DNA of 31,925 nucleotides, taken from positions 1 to 31,925 of the IMG/VR virus record IMGVR_UViG_3300030060_007206; one strand, given 5' to 3'. The stretch comes from a virus. Of this stretch, positions 1 to 7,539 are shown one piece after another. Position 1 is the stretch's first letter; every line of letters begins with the position of its first letter. The notes below the pieces were generated by a model. That model was not told where the DNA came from and did no database searches. It saw only the letters and a program-made list of their open reading frames with translations. Both the position numbers and the translations under genes were made by a program.

Positions 1-1045
1 GAGCCATATTTTGTTTAAAAAATCTAATTATATTTTTTATGTTTGATGCTTCTTCTGGTTCTCTAGGTGTAAAATTATAGGAATACGTAAATGATCTTAA
101 TTGAGGTCCAGTGAATAAAAGTTCTAAATTGGGGTTAAGTACCATTCCAGTTCCCCTTGTAAAGATATTTGCACCTACTGCTTCACCTGCAAAATATGCT
201 TTGATTTGTTCTTTGCTTATATCACCAAAGGCATCATCAATAATATCTTTATATTTTGCAAACATGTCTTCAAAATTTCCACTTGTTATTCCTGTTATAC
301 CTGCTGCTGCGAGTCTTGCTCCTGCTTGTTGCATAGAATTTAGATTATCTGGTCCCCAACCAACTGAGTTGGATTCACTTATTCCAGCAGTCATTGGCAA
401 TCTTGCTGTACCTAAAATATTTTTCTTTCTTTTATCTGAAGTATATCGATTACTAGGTGTATCTAAGTATTTGTATGTAGTACCAAAAGCATTCTCTTTC
501 TTTGTTATAGCTCCTTCCCAAGACCAATCTTTACTAGCATCACCAGGAATATATCTATATCCTACTATTTGTAGATAATCAAAGTTATCGTCAGAACTTG
601 TTTTTAAAGGATAAACAAGAGATTGTGCATCCGCATTATAGGCTATTCCATATTTTGCAGTTTGAGGCATTATCCCTACATTTTCAAGTTTAGCTTGGAA
701 TTCGGGATCAAATGCTTGTGCAGTGGTAATATTACTTGGCAAGTGTTCTGCAGCATCTCTGAATATATTTTTAGCATTTGGGTCATTAAGTATTTCTTCT
801 ACCTTATCATCTGATGCCCCTAAGACATCTAAGTAAGAATCTTTATCCCATGAAGATATAGTAGCCCAATCAATCTTTCCTTCTGATTCATTATAAAAAT
901 CTCCAGCATCAAGAACTTCCTCTGGTTTTAAAGGAATATCATTATTTCTTTCTATTGTTTGTTGTCCTGTTTCTAGATTTTCTTTAAGATTAAAGGATAA
1001 TCCTGTTAAAAGAAAAGTATCTGATTTTTTAAACTCTAACGCCAT
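1..1045 (-). CDS. 48: gp48-like baseplate tail-tube cap protein (partial, 3' end beyond window)
   Basis: An open minus-strand frame runs from ATG at 1045 to the left edge without a stop (348 codons visible). The last visible part, around residues 310-348, reads NPNLELLFTGPQLRSF, then YNFTPREPEEA and IIRFFKQNMA. This is the pattern of the gp48/gp54-type cap family of T4-like phages, whose tube-like domain closes the baseplate end of the tail tube. T4 gp48 is about 364 residues, so most of the protein is present. The middle is acidic and has no recognised motif. It lies 15 bases downstream of the neighbouring minus-strand gene, and a GCTAAATA octamer sits 17 bases before the start, so it may have its own late promoter. 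The family call is from memory of the pattern, not a search. Confidence 0.7.
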   Translation of the reverse strand, partial: MALEFKKSDTFLLTGLSFNLKENLETGQQTIERNNDIPLKPEEVLDAGDFYNESEGKIDWATISSWDKDSYLDVLGASDDKVEEILNDPNAKNIFRDAAEHLPSNITTAQAFDPEFQAKLENVGIMPQTAKYGIAYNADAQSLVYPLKTSSDDNFDYLQIVGYRYIPGDASKDWSWEGAITKKENAFGTTYKYLDTPSNRYTSDKRKKNILGTARLPMTAGISESNSVGWGPDNLNSMQQAGARLAAAGITGITSGNFEDMFAKYKDIIDDAFGDISKEQIKAYFAGEAVGANIFTRGTGMVLNPNLELLFTGPQLRSFTYSYNFTPREPEEASNIKNIIRFFKQNMA

Positions 1046-1060
1046 CTTAGAATTTTTTAA

Positions 1061-1405
1061 TTATTTAGCACGATATTTGGCATAAGGTAAGGAACGTAGA
1101 TATTCGATTTCATCATTATTAATTACATGTAAAGCTCCAACCACTTCTTGCCAAGTGTAGTTTCGAGATTCACCCCAATGAAAATTAAGTCCTTTGAATC
1201 CCCATTTTTCTACCGATGTAACAGCAACTAATGGGTGTTCGTCATAGTATTTATCAGGAGTCTTTGCTATGTATATAAAGGTATAGTATTTTCCTGCATC
1301 AGGAACCCATTCTGTCTCAGTAAATACTTCCAAAATACTCATCATAATTAGATCAGCATCTTCTGATCCATCTAGTTTTTCTTGAAGTTCTTCTGTTCTA
1401 TCCAT
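1061..1405 (-). CDS. Small conserved baseplate-region protein of unknown function
   Basis: A 114-residue protein, acidic at the N-terminus and aromatic in the second half (WGFKGLNFHWGESRNYTWQEV, residues about 68-88, then SLPYAKYRAK at the end). Its start codon overlaps the stop of the gp4-like gene by one base, so the two are co-translated. In T4 the gene after 4 is 53, a baseplate wedge protein, and by position this could be its counterpart. It is much shorter than T4 gp53 (about 196 residues), and I see no sequence motif that proves the link. It is probably a structural or assembly protein, since every neighbour is. The function is left open. Confidence 0.6.
   Translation of the reverse strand: MDRTEELQEKLDGSEDADLIMMSILEVFTETEWVPDAGKYYTFIYIAKTPDKYYDEHPLVAVTSVEKWGFKGLNFHWGESRNYTWQEVVGALHVINNDEIEYLRSLPYAKYRAK
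1062..1069 (-). promoter_or_regulatory. Late-promoter-like octamer GCTAAATA before the gp48-like gene
   Basis: On the minus strand the octamer GCTAAATA overlaps the stop region of the 114-residue gene and ends 17 bases before the ATG of the gp48-like gene. The same octamer is found before the genes at 13330 and 31899. It differs from the T4 late consensus TATAAATA at the first two bases. Its repeated position just upstream of structural genes suggests a late promoter, but AT-rich DNA makes chance matches common. Confidence 0.4.
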
Positions 1406-1845
1406 TACTTAATACCTAATTCTTTTTCGGTAATAATTTTAAATTCTATTTTATGATCTTTACACCATTCATCTGCTGCTTTCCATTTTGCTTGATTGAC
1501 TGCATATGTAGTGCATTCATATATGTATGATTTAGTTACTCTTTTTCTTTTCTTTGGTGGTCTTGTTTGCTTTAGTGGTTTGACTTCAATTACATAAGTT
1601 TTTACTTCACCGTTAGTTTCTTTTACTTTCATGATAAAATCTGGAAAGTATCTGCGAACTCTACCGTCAGGAGCACGGTAAGGTATAAAAAATTCTTCAC
1701 TGCCCCATTCAAGAATACTTTCATTAAGGTCGCACCATCTGCAAAATTTGCGTTCCCAACTACTTCGGCATATTATATTTCTATAGTCTCCTTTGTATTT
1801 TCTAGGGTTTTCTGGTTTGTACTTACTCTTAATACTCTCTGCCAT
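1405..1845 (-). CDS. 4: gp4-like head completion protein (TnsA-like PD-(D/E)XK nuclease fold)
   Basis: A 146-residue basic protein, the size of T4 gp4 (about 150). T4 gp4 is needed with gp2 to finish DNA-filled heads so that tails can join. Visible features are a conserved SSWERKFCRWCD segment (residues about 28-39), an LEWGSEEFFIPY strand, FPDF (the PD of a PD-(D/E)XK nuclease core), then YVIEVKP supplying the E-x-K, followed by a very basic stretch PPKKRKR. This combination matches the TnsA-like endonuclease N-terminal fold assigned to the gp4 family. Catalytic activity is not proven. It is the first gene of a minus-strand unit, with a TATAAATA late octamer 31 bases upstream on the same strand. 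Confidence 0.8.
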   Translation of the reverse strand: MAESIKSKYKPENPRKYKGDYRNIICRSSWERKFCRWCDLNESILEWGSEEFFIPYRAPDGRVRRYFPDFIMKVKETNGEVKTYVIEVKPLKQTRPPKKRKRVTKSYIYECTTYAVNQAKWKAADEWCKDHKIEFKIITEKELGIK

Positions 1846-1849
1846 CTTG

Positions 1850-1857
1850 TATACATA
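1850..1857 (+). promoter_or_regulatory. Possible late promoter TATACATA for the hub operon
   Basis: TATACATA differs from TATAAATA at one base and ends 27 bases before the plus-strand start at 1885. The 39-base gap between divergent genes must hold the plus-strand promoter if the operon begins here. This is the best candidate seen, but weak. Confidence 0.3.
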
Positions 1858-1875
1858 ATATAACGACCTAAAAAT

Positions 1876-1883
1876 TATTTATA
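1876..1883 (-). promoter_or_regulatory. T4-type late promoter TATAAATA (minus strand)
   Basis: The plus strand reads TATTTATA, which is TATAAATA on the minus strand, a perfect match to the T4 late promoter box. It lies 31 bases upstream of the gp4-like start at 1845, a spacing that allows a start about 10 bases downstream and a short leader. It abuts the ATG of the divergent gene at 1885. Confidence 0.65.
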
Positions 1884-1884
1884 G

Positions 1885-2655
1885 ATGCCAGCTAAGCGTC
1901 CCGAAAAATTAGAGATACGTGATATAAAATCTAGATTGTTGAATGTTTCTCAAACTTCCTATTACCTTTTGAGTTTAACTTTTCCTCAAAATGTGATAAA
2001 GAATTTGTCGCTAAATAATGAGCAATCTAATAATATTGAGTTATTATGCAGTAATGCGAATTTACCAGGATCTTCTCTTGCTACTCATGATGTAACTAAT
2101 GATTATCATGGAGTTACTGAAAGAATGGCATATAGAAGAATATATGATGAAACTTTTAATACCACATTCTATGTTGATCGTGGATATAATGTAATTAAAG
2201 CATTTGAGGGATGGATTAATTATATTAGTGGTGTTGATAATAAAAAGTTTGATGATCCTTATGTTAATGCTAGATATCAATATCCTGGAGGAACAAATGG
2301 ATATAAACAAGACATTTATTTAACTAAATTTGAAAAAGATGTATCTTTTTCTTCTAAGAAAGTGTCATTTAAGAATGATACTATGTTAGATTATTCTTTT
2401 ATTCAAGCTTTTCCTATTAGCATCACTGCGATGCCAGTTTCTTATGATGCACCAGATCTTTTAAAATGCAGTGTCAATTTTTCCTTTATGAGATATAATA
2501 TTAAAGATATAGATGCTACTAATCCTTACAATAATCCTAATGTAATAATGACAAAACAACGTAATTTTGAAAAAAGTTTGGATTCTGCAGCAAGTTTCAT
2601 AACTGGAGCTGGAACTATTTCTGAAATGGTACAAATTAACAATCAAATTGCTTAA
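1885..2655 (+). CDS. 54: gp54-like baseplate tail-tube initiator / tail-tube-fold protein
   Basis: A 256-residue protein. The segments LPGSSLATHDVTNDYHGV (residues about 59-76), YRRIYDETFNTTFYVDRGY (about 83-101), FPISITAMPVSYDAPDLLKC and VNFSFMRY (about 175-205) follow the tail-tube fold shared by T4 gp19, gp48 and gp54 in marine T4-like phages. At the start of a hub operon, next to gp26 and opposite gp48, gp54 is the best fit: it starts tube polymerisation on the baseplate. T4 gp54 is longer (about 320), so a tail-tube paralogue is the alternative. No clear ribosome binding site precedes the ATG at 1885. Confidence 0.6.
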   Translation: MPAKRPEKLEIRDIKSRLLNVSQTSYYLLSLTFPQNVIKNLSLNNEQSNNIELLCSNANLPGSSLATHDVTNDYHGVTERMAYRRIYDETFNTTFYVDRGYNVIKAFEGWINYISGVDNKKFDDPYVNARYQYPGGTNGYKQDIYLTKFEKDVSFSSKKVSFKNDTMLDYSFIQAFPISITAMPVSYDAPDLLKCSVNFSFMRYNIKDIDATNPYNNPNVIMTKQRNFEKSLDSAASFITGAGTISEMVQINNQIA

Positions 2656-2661
2656 TAAATA
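2654..2661 (+). promoter_or_regulatory. Late-promoter-like octamer AATAAATA before gp26
   Basis: AATAAATA overlaps the stop codon of the previous gene and ends 19 bases before the ATG at 2681. It matches the T4 late box at seven of eight positions. Position and spacing fit a late promoter. Chance cannot be excluded. Confidence 0.4.
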
Positions 2662-2680
2662 AAACACTGATCTAATTATC

Positions 2681-3400
2681 ATGCCTTTACCAAAAATTGC
2701 CACTCCAACTTATGAGTTGGTATTGCCTTCTAATAATAAGACTGTAAAATATAGACCTTTTTTAGTTAAAGAGGAAAAACTTTTAGTTTTAGCATTAGAA
2801 TCTGAAGATACAAAACAAATTACAAATGCTATAAAGGCAGTTCTTTCTAGTTGTATTCAAACTAGAGGTGTTAAGGTAGAAACTCTTCCTACTTTTGATA
2901 TTGAATATTTGTTCTTACATATTCGTGGAAAATCTGTAGGAGAAGTTATTGAAGTTAATTTATATGCTCCCGATGATGGCAAAACATCGGTTCCCGTTGA
3001 GATTAATATTGATGATATTAAAGTTCAGAAAGATAAAGAGCATGATAAAAAGATTAAATTGGATGATAATTTAGTGATGGAAATGAAGTATCCTTCATTG
3101 GATCAATTTATTAATAATAATTTTGAAATTGGTGGTGATGTTAGTTTTGAAAAATCATTTGAATTGATAGCATCATCCATAGATACTGTTTATAATGATG
3201 AGGAAGTTTGGTCAGCATCTGATTGTACTAATAAAGAATTGGTAGAATTTTTAGAGCAAATGAATACTGTGCAGTTTAAGAAAGTTGAAAAATTCTTTGA
3301 GACTATGCCTAAGTTGTCTCATAAAGTAACTTTTATTAATCCTAAAACTAAAAAAGAAAATACTGTTCTACTTGAGGGTTTAACATCTTTTTTCGGATAG
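2681..3400 (+). CDS. 26: gp26-like baseplate hub assembly protein (T4 baseplate family)
   Basis: A 239-residue protein. The N-terminal half (PTYELVLPSNNKTVKYRPF, then KEEKLLVLALESED and an AIKAVLSSC helix, residues about 9-65) is the recognisable start of the T4_baseplate family that contains gp26, a hub subunit of about 208 residues. A later part (MKYPSLDQFI, then DTVYNDEEVWSASDCTNKELVEFLEQM) fits the family's helical C-terminal region, and it ends in a basic strand-rich stretch. In T4-like phages gp26 helps assemble the hub. It is the first gene after a candidate late promoter, and the small gene at 3403 follows after two bases, as expected for an assembly pair. Confidence 0.75.
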   Translation: MPLPKIATPTYELVLPSNNKTVKYRPFLVKEEKLLVLALESEDTKQITNAIKAVLSSCIQTRGVKVETLPTFDIEYLFLHIRGKSVGEVIEVNLYAPDDGKTSVPVEINIDDIKVQKDKEHDKKIKLDDNLVMEMKYPSLDQFINNNFEIGGDVSFEKSFELIASSIDTVYNDEEVWSASDCTNKELVEFLEQMNTVQFKKVEKFFETMPKLSHKVTFINPKTKKENTVLLEGLTSFFG

Positions 3401-3402
3401 GG

Positions 3403-3588
3403 ATGTCTCATATGAATCTTGAGAGTTATTTTAAAATAAATTTTGCTTTGATACAGTATCATAAATACTCATTAACTGAGATTGAAAATCTTATTCCTTG
3501 GGAACGAGACGTTTATGTTGGTCTTCTACAACAACATCTTGAAGATGAAAGATTAAAACAACAGCAAGCAAAGAATAGAAATGCCTGA
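3403..3588 (+). CDS. Small hub-assembly / tail-chaperone-like protein (gp51-like candidate)
   Basis: A 61-residue protein just after gp26. It has an IPWERDVYVGLLQQHLEDE segment (residues about 30-48) followed by a charged Gln-rich end. An aromatic W-E-R helix and acidic tail of this type are usual in the second part of tail assembly chaperone pairs, and marine T4-like phages often have a small gene called gp51 (hub assembly catalyst) after gp26. T4 gp51 itself is much longer (about 249), so the name is tentative. The start could be ATG 3403 or the in-frame ATG at 3412. AGGG lies directly before the first. Its end overlaps the next gene by eight bases. Confidence 0.5.
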   Translation: MSHMNLESYFKINFALIQYHKYSLTEIENLIPWERDVYVGLLQQHLEDERLKQQQAKNRNA

Positions 3589-5503
3589 GGCTCCTCCTAA
3601 AAAAATAAATCCATCAAAGTTCATGGGAGCATCTTTTGCTGCTGGTAGTAAATTGGAGGAGAAGGTTGAAAATAATTCAAAAAAGATTACTTTATTAAAG
3701 AATATTATTTCTTTACGTAAAAAAAATATAGATGAAAAAATAGAATCATTAAAACCAGAAGAGACTGATGATAATACTGAGTTGATGAATGGATTACATT
3801 CTGTTATTGAGTCTTTAGTTGGTGTAAAAAAAGTATTATTAGACCAGGTTAAAGGAAGAATAGCAGAAAGAAAGAATTTGAGGTTGCAGAATGAACGGCA
3901 ATCTAAAAAAAGAAGAGAGGATGAATTAGAGAAAGGAAAAGATGGTGACGACGAAAAAGAACCAAAAAATATAGTTAAAGCAGCTACAGGTGTTTTTGAT
4001 AGAATTAAAAAATTTCTTACAAATGTGCTGTTGGGGGCAGCTGCAATAAAATTATTTGAATGGTTTAAAAATCCTGATAATAAAGAAAAATTAGTAGCAT
4101 TTGGTGAATTTTTAGAAAATCATGGTGGTAAGATTGTTGCAGGTTTAATTGCTATAACCGCATTAAATATAATAGGTTCCTTAGTTGGTATAGGTTTAGC
4201 TATTAAGGGTATTGTTGGGTTTCTTGCTGTCAACCCTGTGATAGCGGGAATACTTGGTGCAGCAATATTAACCAGTCCTTTAATGGATGGTGCTTCTGCA
4301 TCAGATCAGGCAGCTATACGTGTTTTAGAGAGTGAATATGGTGGAGATAAAGAAAAAATGGTAGCTGATTTGGAGTTAGCAAAAAGTGATGACGAGATGG
4401 CACAGAAATTTGTAGATCTTGGTGTATTAAAGGGTATGCAAAAAGGATTTGGAGCAAGAAGTGCTGAAATTGATGATATTATAACTATGGTTGATAAAGG
4501 TAAATCAGCTCAATATGGATCTCAACCAAGCAAAGCTCTTTGGAATCCTCAGTATACCTTTGGAGAAAAAGGTCCATTATTTGATTTCAAATCAAATAAG
4601 GAAAAAGAAAAAGTTTTTCAAAAAGATCTTGATATTTTTGTTAAAGGTGGAGGTACTAAGGAGCAACTTACTAAACTATATCAGATAGAACTTCTTGATG
4701 TGCGGTCTAGTTTTAGTGATCCATTTGGATATAGAGCGGGTGAGATAATGATGATGATTAATTATATAAATGAAGGAAAATATAGAAAATTAAAAAATCA
4801 AGAAGCTGCTCAATATATTCCCACTATTCCTAAAGATGTTCAAGTAGAGCATTCTAAATGGAAAAAGTTTGAAAACAATCATGCTGTCCCAGTTCGATCA
4901 AATGGGGTATGGAATACGCAATTAGATCCAAGATCTGCTGATTATCAATCATATCTTAAAGATGAAGGAAAAGTATTAGTTGCACAAAGACCCATATCTA
5001 AAAGTACAGGTATCTTAGGACCAATAAGTAGTGATATTAATGAGATGGTTAATACTAAGGGGTATAAACCTAATACTAAATCCAAATTAATAGATTCTAA
5101 GTCATATTCGACTAATAAAAAGGTTAGTGGTAGATTTGATATAAAAACAGGAAAGGCATATATTAATGATCAAGAGGTTTCTACTGATGAATATGAAAAA
5201 TTTGCTAATATGTCAATGGTAGAAAAAGTATCTCAATATGGTATAGATAAAAGTAATAATAATCTTAATATAGATAAAAGTAATAATACATCTGTAAAGG
5301 GTTCGGATGGTATAGAATCTAAGGTTTCTTCTAATAAAACTCCAAAAATCAACCTTCTGCCATTAACAGCTAATAATGAATCTGGTCCTACAAGTGGTTC
5401 AGGAGCTTTTGGTAATGATTCTGTTATATTCTCATCCGAAGATCCTAACGGAACTGGTTCTGAGTTTGCGGTTGCAGGAATTTATAACGTGACCTCAACA
5501 TGA
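3581..5503 (+). CDS. Tape-measure-like tail protein 1
   Basis: A 640-residue protein, rich in Lys, Glu and Ser. Residues about 20-130 are strongly charged and predicted coiled coil (many KK/EE heptad-like runs). Residues about 140-235 are hydrophobic, with Gly/Ala/Ile-rich helices (IGSLVGIGLAIKG, VIAGILGAAIL) like the membrane-active part of tape measure proteins. The rest is low-complexity and polar. Residues 476-497 (TGILGPISS...EMVNTKGYKP) are almost repeated in the next protein. Position between the hub assembly genes and gp27, size (T4 gp29 is 590) and this layout suggest a tail length-determining or tube-lumen protein. No direct gp29 motif is seen. It overlaps both neighbours (8 and 4 bases). 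Confidence 0.5.
   Translation: MPEAPPKKINPSKFMGASFAAGSKLEEKVENNSKKITLLKNIISLRKKNIDEKIESLKPEETDDNTELMNGLHSVIESLVGVKKVLLDQVKGRIAERKNLRLQNERQSKKRREDELEKGKDGDDEKEPKNIVKAATGVFDRIKKFLTNVLLGAAAIKLFEWFKNPDNKEKLVAFGEFLENHGGKIVAGLIAITALNIIGSLVGIGLAIKGIVGFLAVNPVIAGILGAAILTSPLMDGASASDQAAIRVLESEYGGDKEKMVADLELAKSDDEMAQKFVDLGVLKGMQKGFGARSAEIDDIITMVDKGKSAQYGSQPSKALWNPQYTFGEKGPLFDFKSNKEKEKVFQKDLDIFVKGGGTKEQLTKLYQIELLDVRSSFSDPFGYRAGEIMMMINYINEGKYRKLKNQEAAQYIPTIPKDVQVEHSKWKKFENNHAVPVRSNGVWNTQLDPRSADYQSYLKDEGKVLVAQRPISKSTGILGPISSDINEMVNTKGYKPNTKSKLIDSKSYSTNKKVSGRFDIKTGKAYINDQEVSTDEYEKFANMSMVEKVSQYGIDKSNNNLNIDKSNNTSVKGSDGIESKVSSNKTPKINLLPLTANNESGPTSGSGAFGNDSVIFSSEDPNGTGSEFAVAGIYNVTST
5006..5071 (+). repeat. 66-bp direct repeat, copy 1
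   Basis: This stretch starts ACAGGTATCTTAGGACCAAT and matches 7279-7344 at 62 of 66 bases by direct comparison. Both copies are in frame and encode a 22-residue peptide, TGILGPISS(D/N)I(N/D)EMVNTK(G/E)YKP, with 19 of 22 residues identical. The flanking sequences are not alike, so only this segment is shared between the two tape-measure-like genes. Confidence 0.9.
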
Positions 5504-7539
5504 TATTACCACTATTAGGAAAAGCACTATTAGGTGCAGGTAAGACTGCTGCAAAGTCATTTGCTAAAAGAGAAGCTGCTAGAAAAACTAAAAAAATTGC
5601 TACAGACAAATTTTTAAACAGAGATAAAAAAGAGAAAAAAACATATAGTAGACCAGAGAGTGTAACAGCTCCTAGAAAAAATCAAACTGTTTCAATGCCT
5701 GTAGTTTCTAATACAGGTGATTCTAAATCAACTGAGGTTAAAGATATTTTGGTTGATATGAAAAAGGTTGTTGGTGATATTGAAACTATTATAAAGAAAG
5801 ATCTTGAGATAGATGAGAAAGAAACTAAAAATAAAAAATTTAGTTTAAGAAGAATGTTTGCTCGTCGTAGAGAGAAGAAACTTGAATCCCCAAAAAATCC
5901 TAAGAAACCTAATTTGAAAGTTCTTAAAAATGTTCCAGCTTTACAAAGACTGCAGAAATTTTGGAATTCAATTTTAGTTGGATCTTTATTAACATTCTTA
6001 TATGAAAATATGGATATTATTTTGCAATGGGTTAAAGGTTTTATTAAAATTATCACTCCTATAGTTAAGGTACTAGTTAATATTGGTAAGGTTTTACTTA
6101 ATATGGCTATGATGATACCGTCTAATATAATGAATTCTACTCCTATTGAGGATAAGGAATTGGATAAATTGGAAGAAACTTATACTGATGTTAGGGATGA
6201 AGCATATAAATTAAAAGATGATATAGCAAAAGCAAATCAAAATACGCCAGCAAAAGATAATGGAATAGGAACTAAAGAAGATTTAAAAGACGATGGTAAA
6301 GAAACGAATGCAAGTAAAGTTATGGAAGATGATTTTGTTCCTAATTTAATGAATAAGGGTGGTGTGGTTCCTGGAACTGGTAATACTGATACTGTTCCTG
6401 CAATGTTAACTCCTGGTGAGTTTGTGATGAGTAAGGGTGCAGTTCAAAAGTATGGAGAAAATACTCTTGCTGCTATGAATAGTATGGGTGGTGGAACTAA
6501 TAAACCAGAAGTTGATTTTGCAAACATTACTAATACTGAGACAACTACTGATCCTTCTGACCCTTTTAGTTTTGGAGTAAAATATATCTCACCTAAAGAA
6601 GCAAAAGAAAGAATTGTGGAAATGGGAATGCCATCTATGGAGTTAATGGATGGAACGGTGGTTCCAGATTTTGGTAAGATGGGTGGTGAGGCATTAACTA
6701 AGGGACTTCAATTAACAAGAGATATAATGGTTGAGAATGAAGCATTACCTGAAAGAATTGCTAAATTAGATGAAGTGATTGCGAATCCTCTTGCTCAACC
6801 TGAGAATATTGCAAATATGATTAATCAAATAGTTCCAGGTTCAATGGAAAATACTATGATGAATGTGGGTGATAGTATAACGGCAAGTGCTAGAATGAAT
6901 GGTGGTGGTTTAGTACAACCATATGATTTTGCGAAGAAACATAATTTTAGAATTGAAGATTATGGAGATGGAGTTTATAGAACAGTTAAGATTACAAACC
7001 CTGCATTTAAATATAAGTATGGTAGAAATAAAGGTAGGAGTCCTTCATTAACTGTTACAGGAACACTTAAGCAAGAAGATAAAATATCTACCGAGGATTT
7101 TATTAATAATTATAGGTTTAAAAAGAAAGATGATTTACATTTCAATACTAAAAAACTTAATTATATGTTAACTGATTTGTCAAAGAGTAAACTTGAACGT
7201 GGTATTGATGGACTTTTATCTAATATTAGCAATTTATTTAATCGTAGTAGTGAAGTTGATGATAAAAAATCTAGTAGCACAGGTATCTTAGGACCAATAA
7301 GTAGTAATATTGATGAGATGGTTAATACCAAGGAGTATAAACCTTTAGAAGGTATTAGCACATATGAAGAAGATTTTGATAATGAAATAGATGTTCCTAT
7401 TGCATTACCTAAGAGTCAATCTTCTTTCCCCTCTTCTCAGGGTGGAGGAATGATTCCTATTCCTATAGGACCATCAAGTAGAACCTTATTAAATAGATAT
7501 TATAAGGAACAATTATTATCCTTTTTATATAAAGTATAA
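5500..7539 (+). CDS. Tape-measure-like tail protein 2
   Basis: A 679-residue protein with a very basic N-terminus (residues 1-60, many Lys/Arg), a charged region, then long hydrophobic helices at about 150-207 (FWNSILVGSLLTFLYENMDI, then VKVLVNIGKVLLNMAMMI). Residues about 286-330 hold GGVVPGTGNTDTVPAMLTPG followed by EFVMSKGAV, a motif found in many phage tail tape-measure proteins. Residues 594-615 repeat the peptide seen in tape-measure-like protein 1. Together the two could act as a split or paired tape measure or as tail-lumen proteins. Which of them sets tail length cannot be told. The ATG overlaps the previous stop (ATGA), and the stop overlaps the next start (TAATG). Confidence 0.55.
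   Translation: MILPLLGKALLGAGKTAAKSFAKREAARKTKKIATDKFLNRDKKEKKTYSRPESVTAPRKNQTVSMPVVSNTGDSKSTEVKDILVDMKKVVGDIETIIKKDLEIDEKETKNKKFSLRRMFARRREKKLESPKNPKKPNLKVLKNVPALQRLQKFWNSILVGSLLTFLYENMDIILQWVKGFIKIITPIVKVLVNIGKVLLNMAMMIPSNIMNSTPIEDKELDKLEETYTDVRDEAYKLKDDIAKANQNTPAKDNGIGTKEDLKDDGKETNASKVMEDDFVPNLMNKGGVVPGTGNTDTVPAMLTPGEFVMSKGAVQKYGENTLAAMNSMGGGTNKPEVDFANITNTETTTDPSDPFSFGVKYISPKEAKERIVEMGMPSMELMDGTVVPDFGKMGGEALTKGLQLTRDIMVENEALPERIAKLDEVIANPLAQPENIANMINQIVPGSMENTMMNVGDSITASARMNGGGLVQPYDFAKKHNFRIEDYGDGVYRTVKITNPAFKYKYGRNKGRSPSLTVTGTLKQEDKISTEDFINNYRFKKKDDLHFNTKKLNYMLTDLSKSKLERGIDGLLSNISNLFNRSSEVDDKKSSSTGILGPISSNIDEMVNTKEYKPLEGISTYEEDFDNEIDVPIALPKSQSSFPSSQGGGMIPIPIGPSSRTLLNRYYKEQLLSFLYKV
7279..7344 (+). 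repeat. 66-bp direct repeat, copy 2
   Basis: Second copy of the segment at 5006-5071, with four differences at repeat positions 28, 34, 51 and 56. Three of them change the amino acid (D/N, N/D, G/E) and one is silent. Both copies sit near the C-terminal end of their proteins. Confidence 0.9.

Noticed and set aside
111-814. Plus-strand open frames at 111-578 and 623-814
   Set aside because: They lie opposite the open minus-strand frame of the gp48-like gene, which has a convincing family pattern, and look like shadows of it.
2062-2703. Minus-strand open frames opposite the gp54-like gene
   Set aside because: Ile/Ser-rich low-complexity translations with no start signal. The plus-strand product has the recognisable tail-tube pattern.
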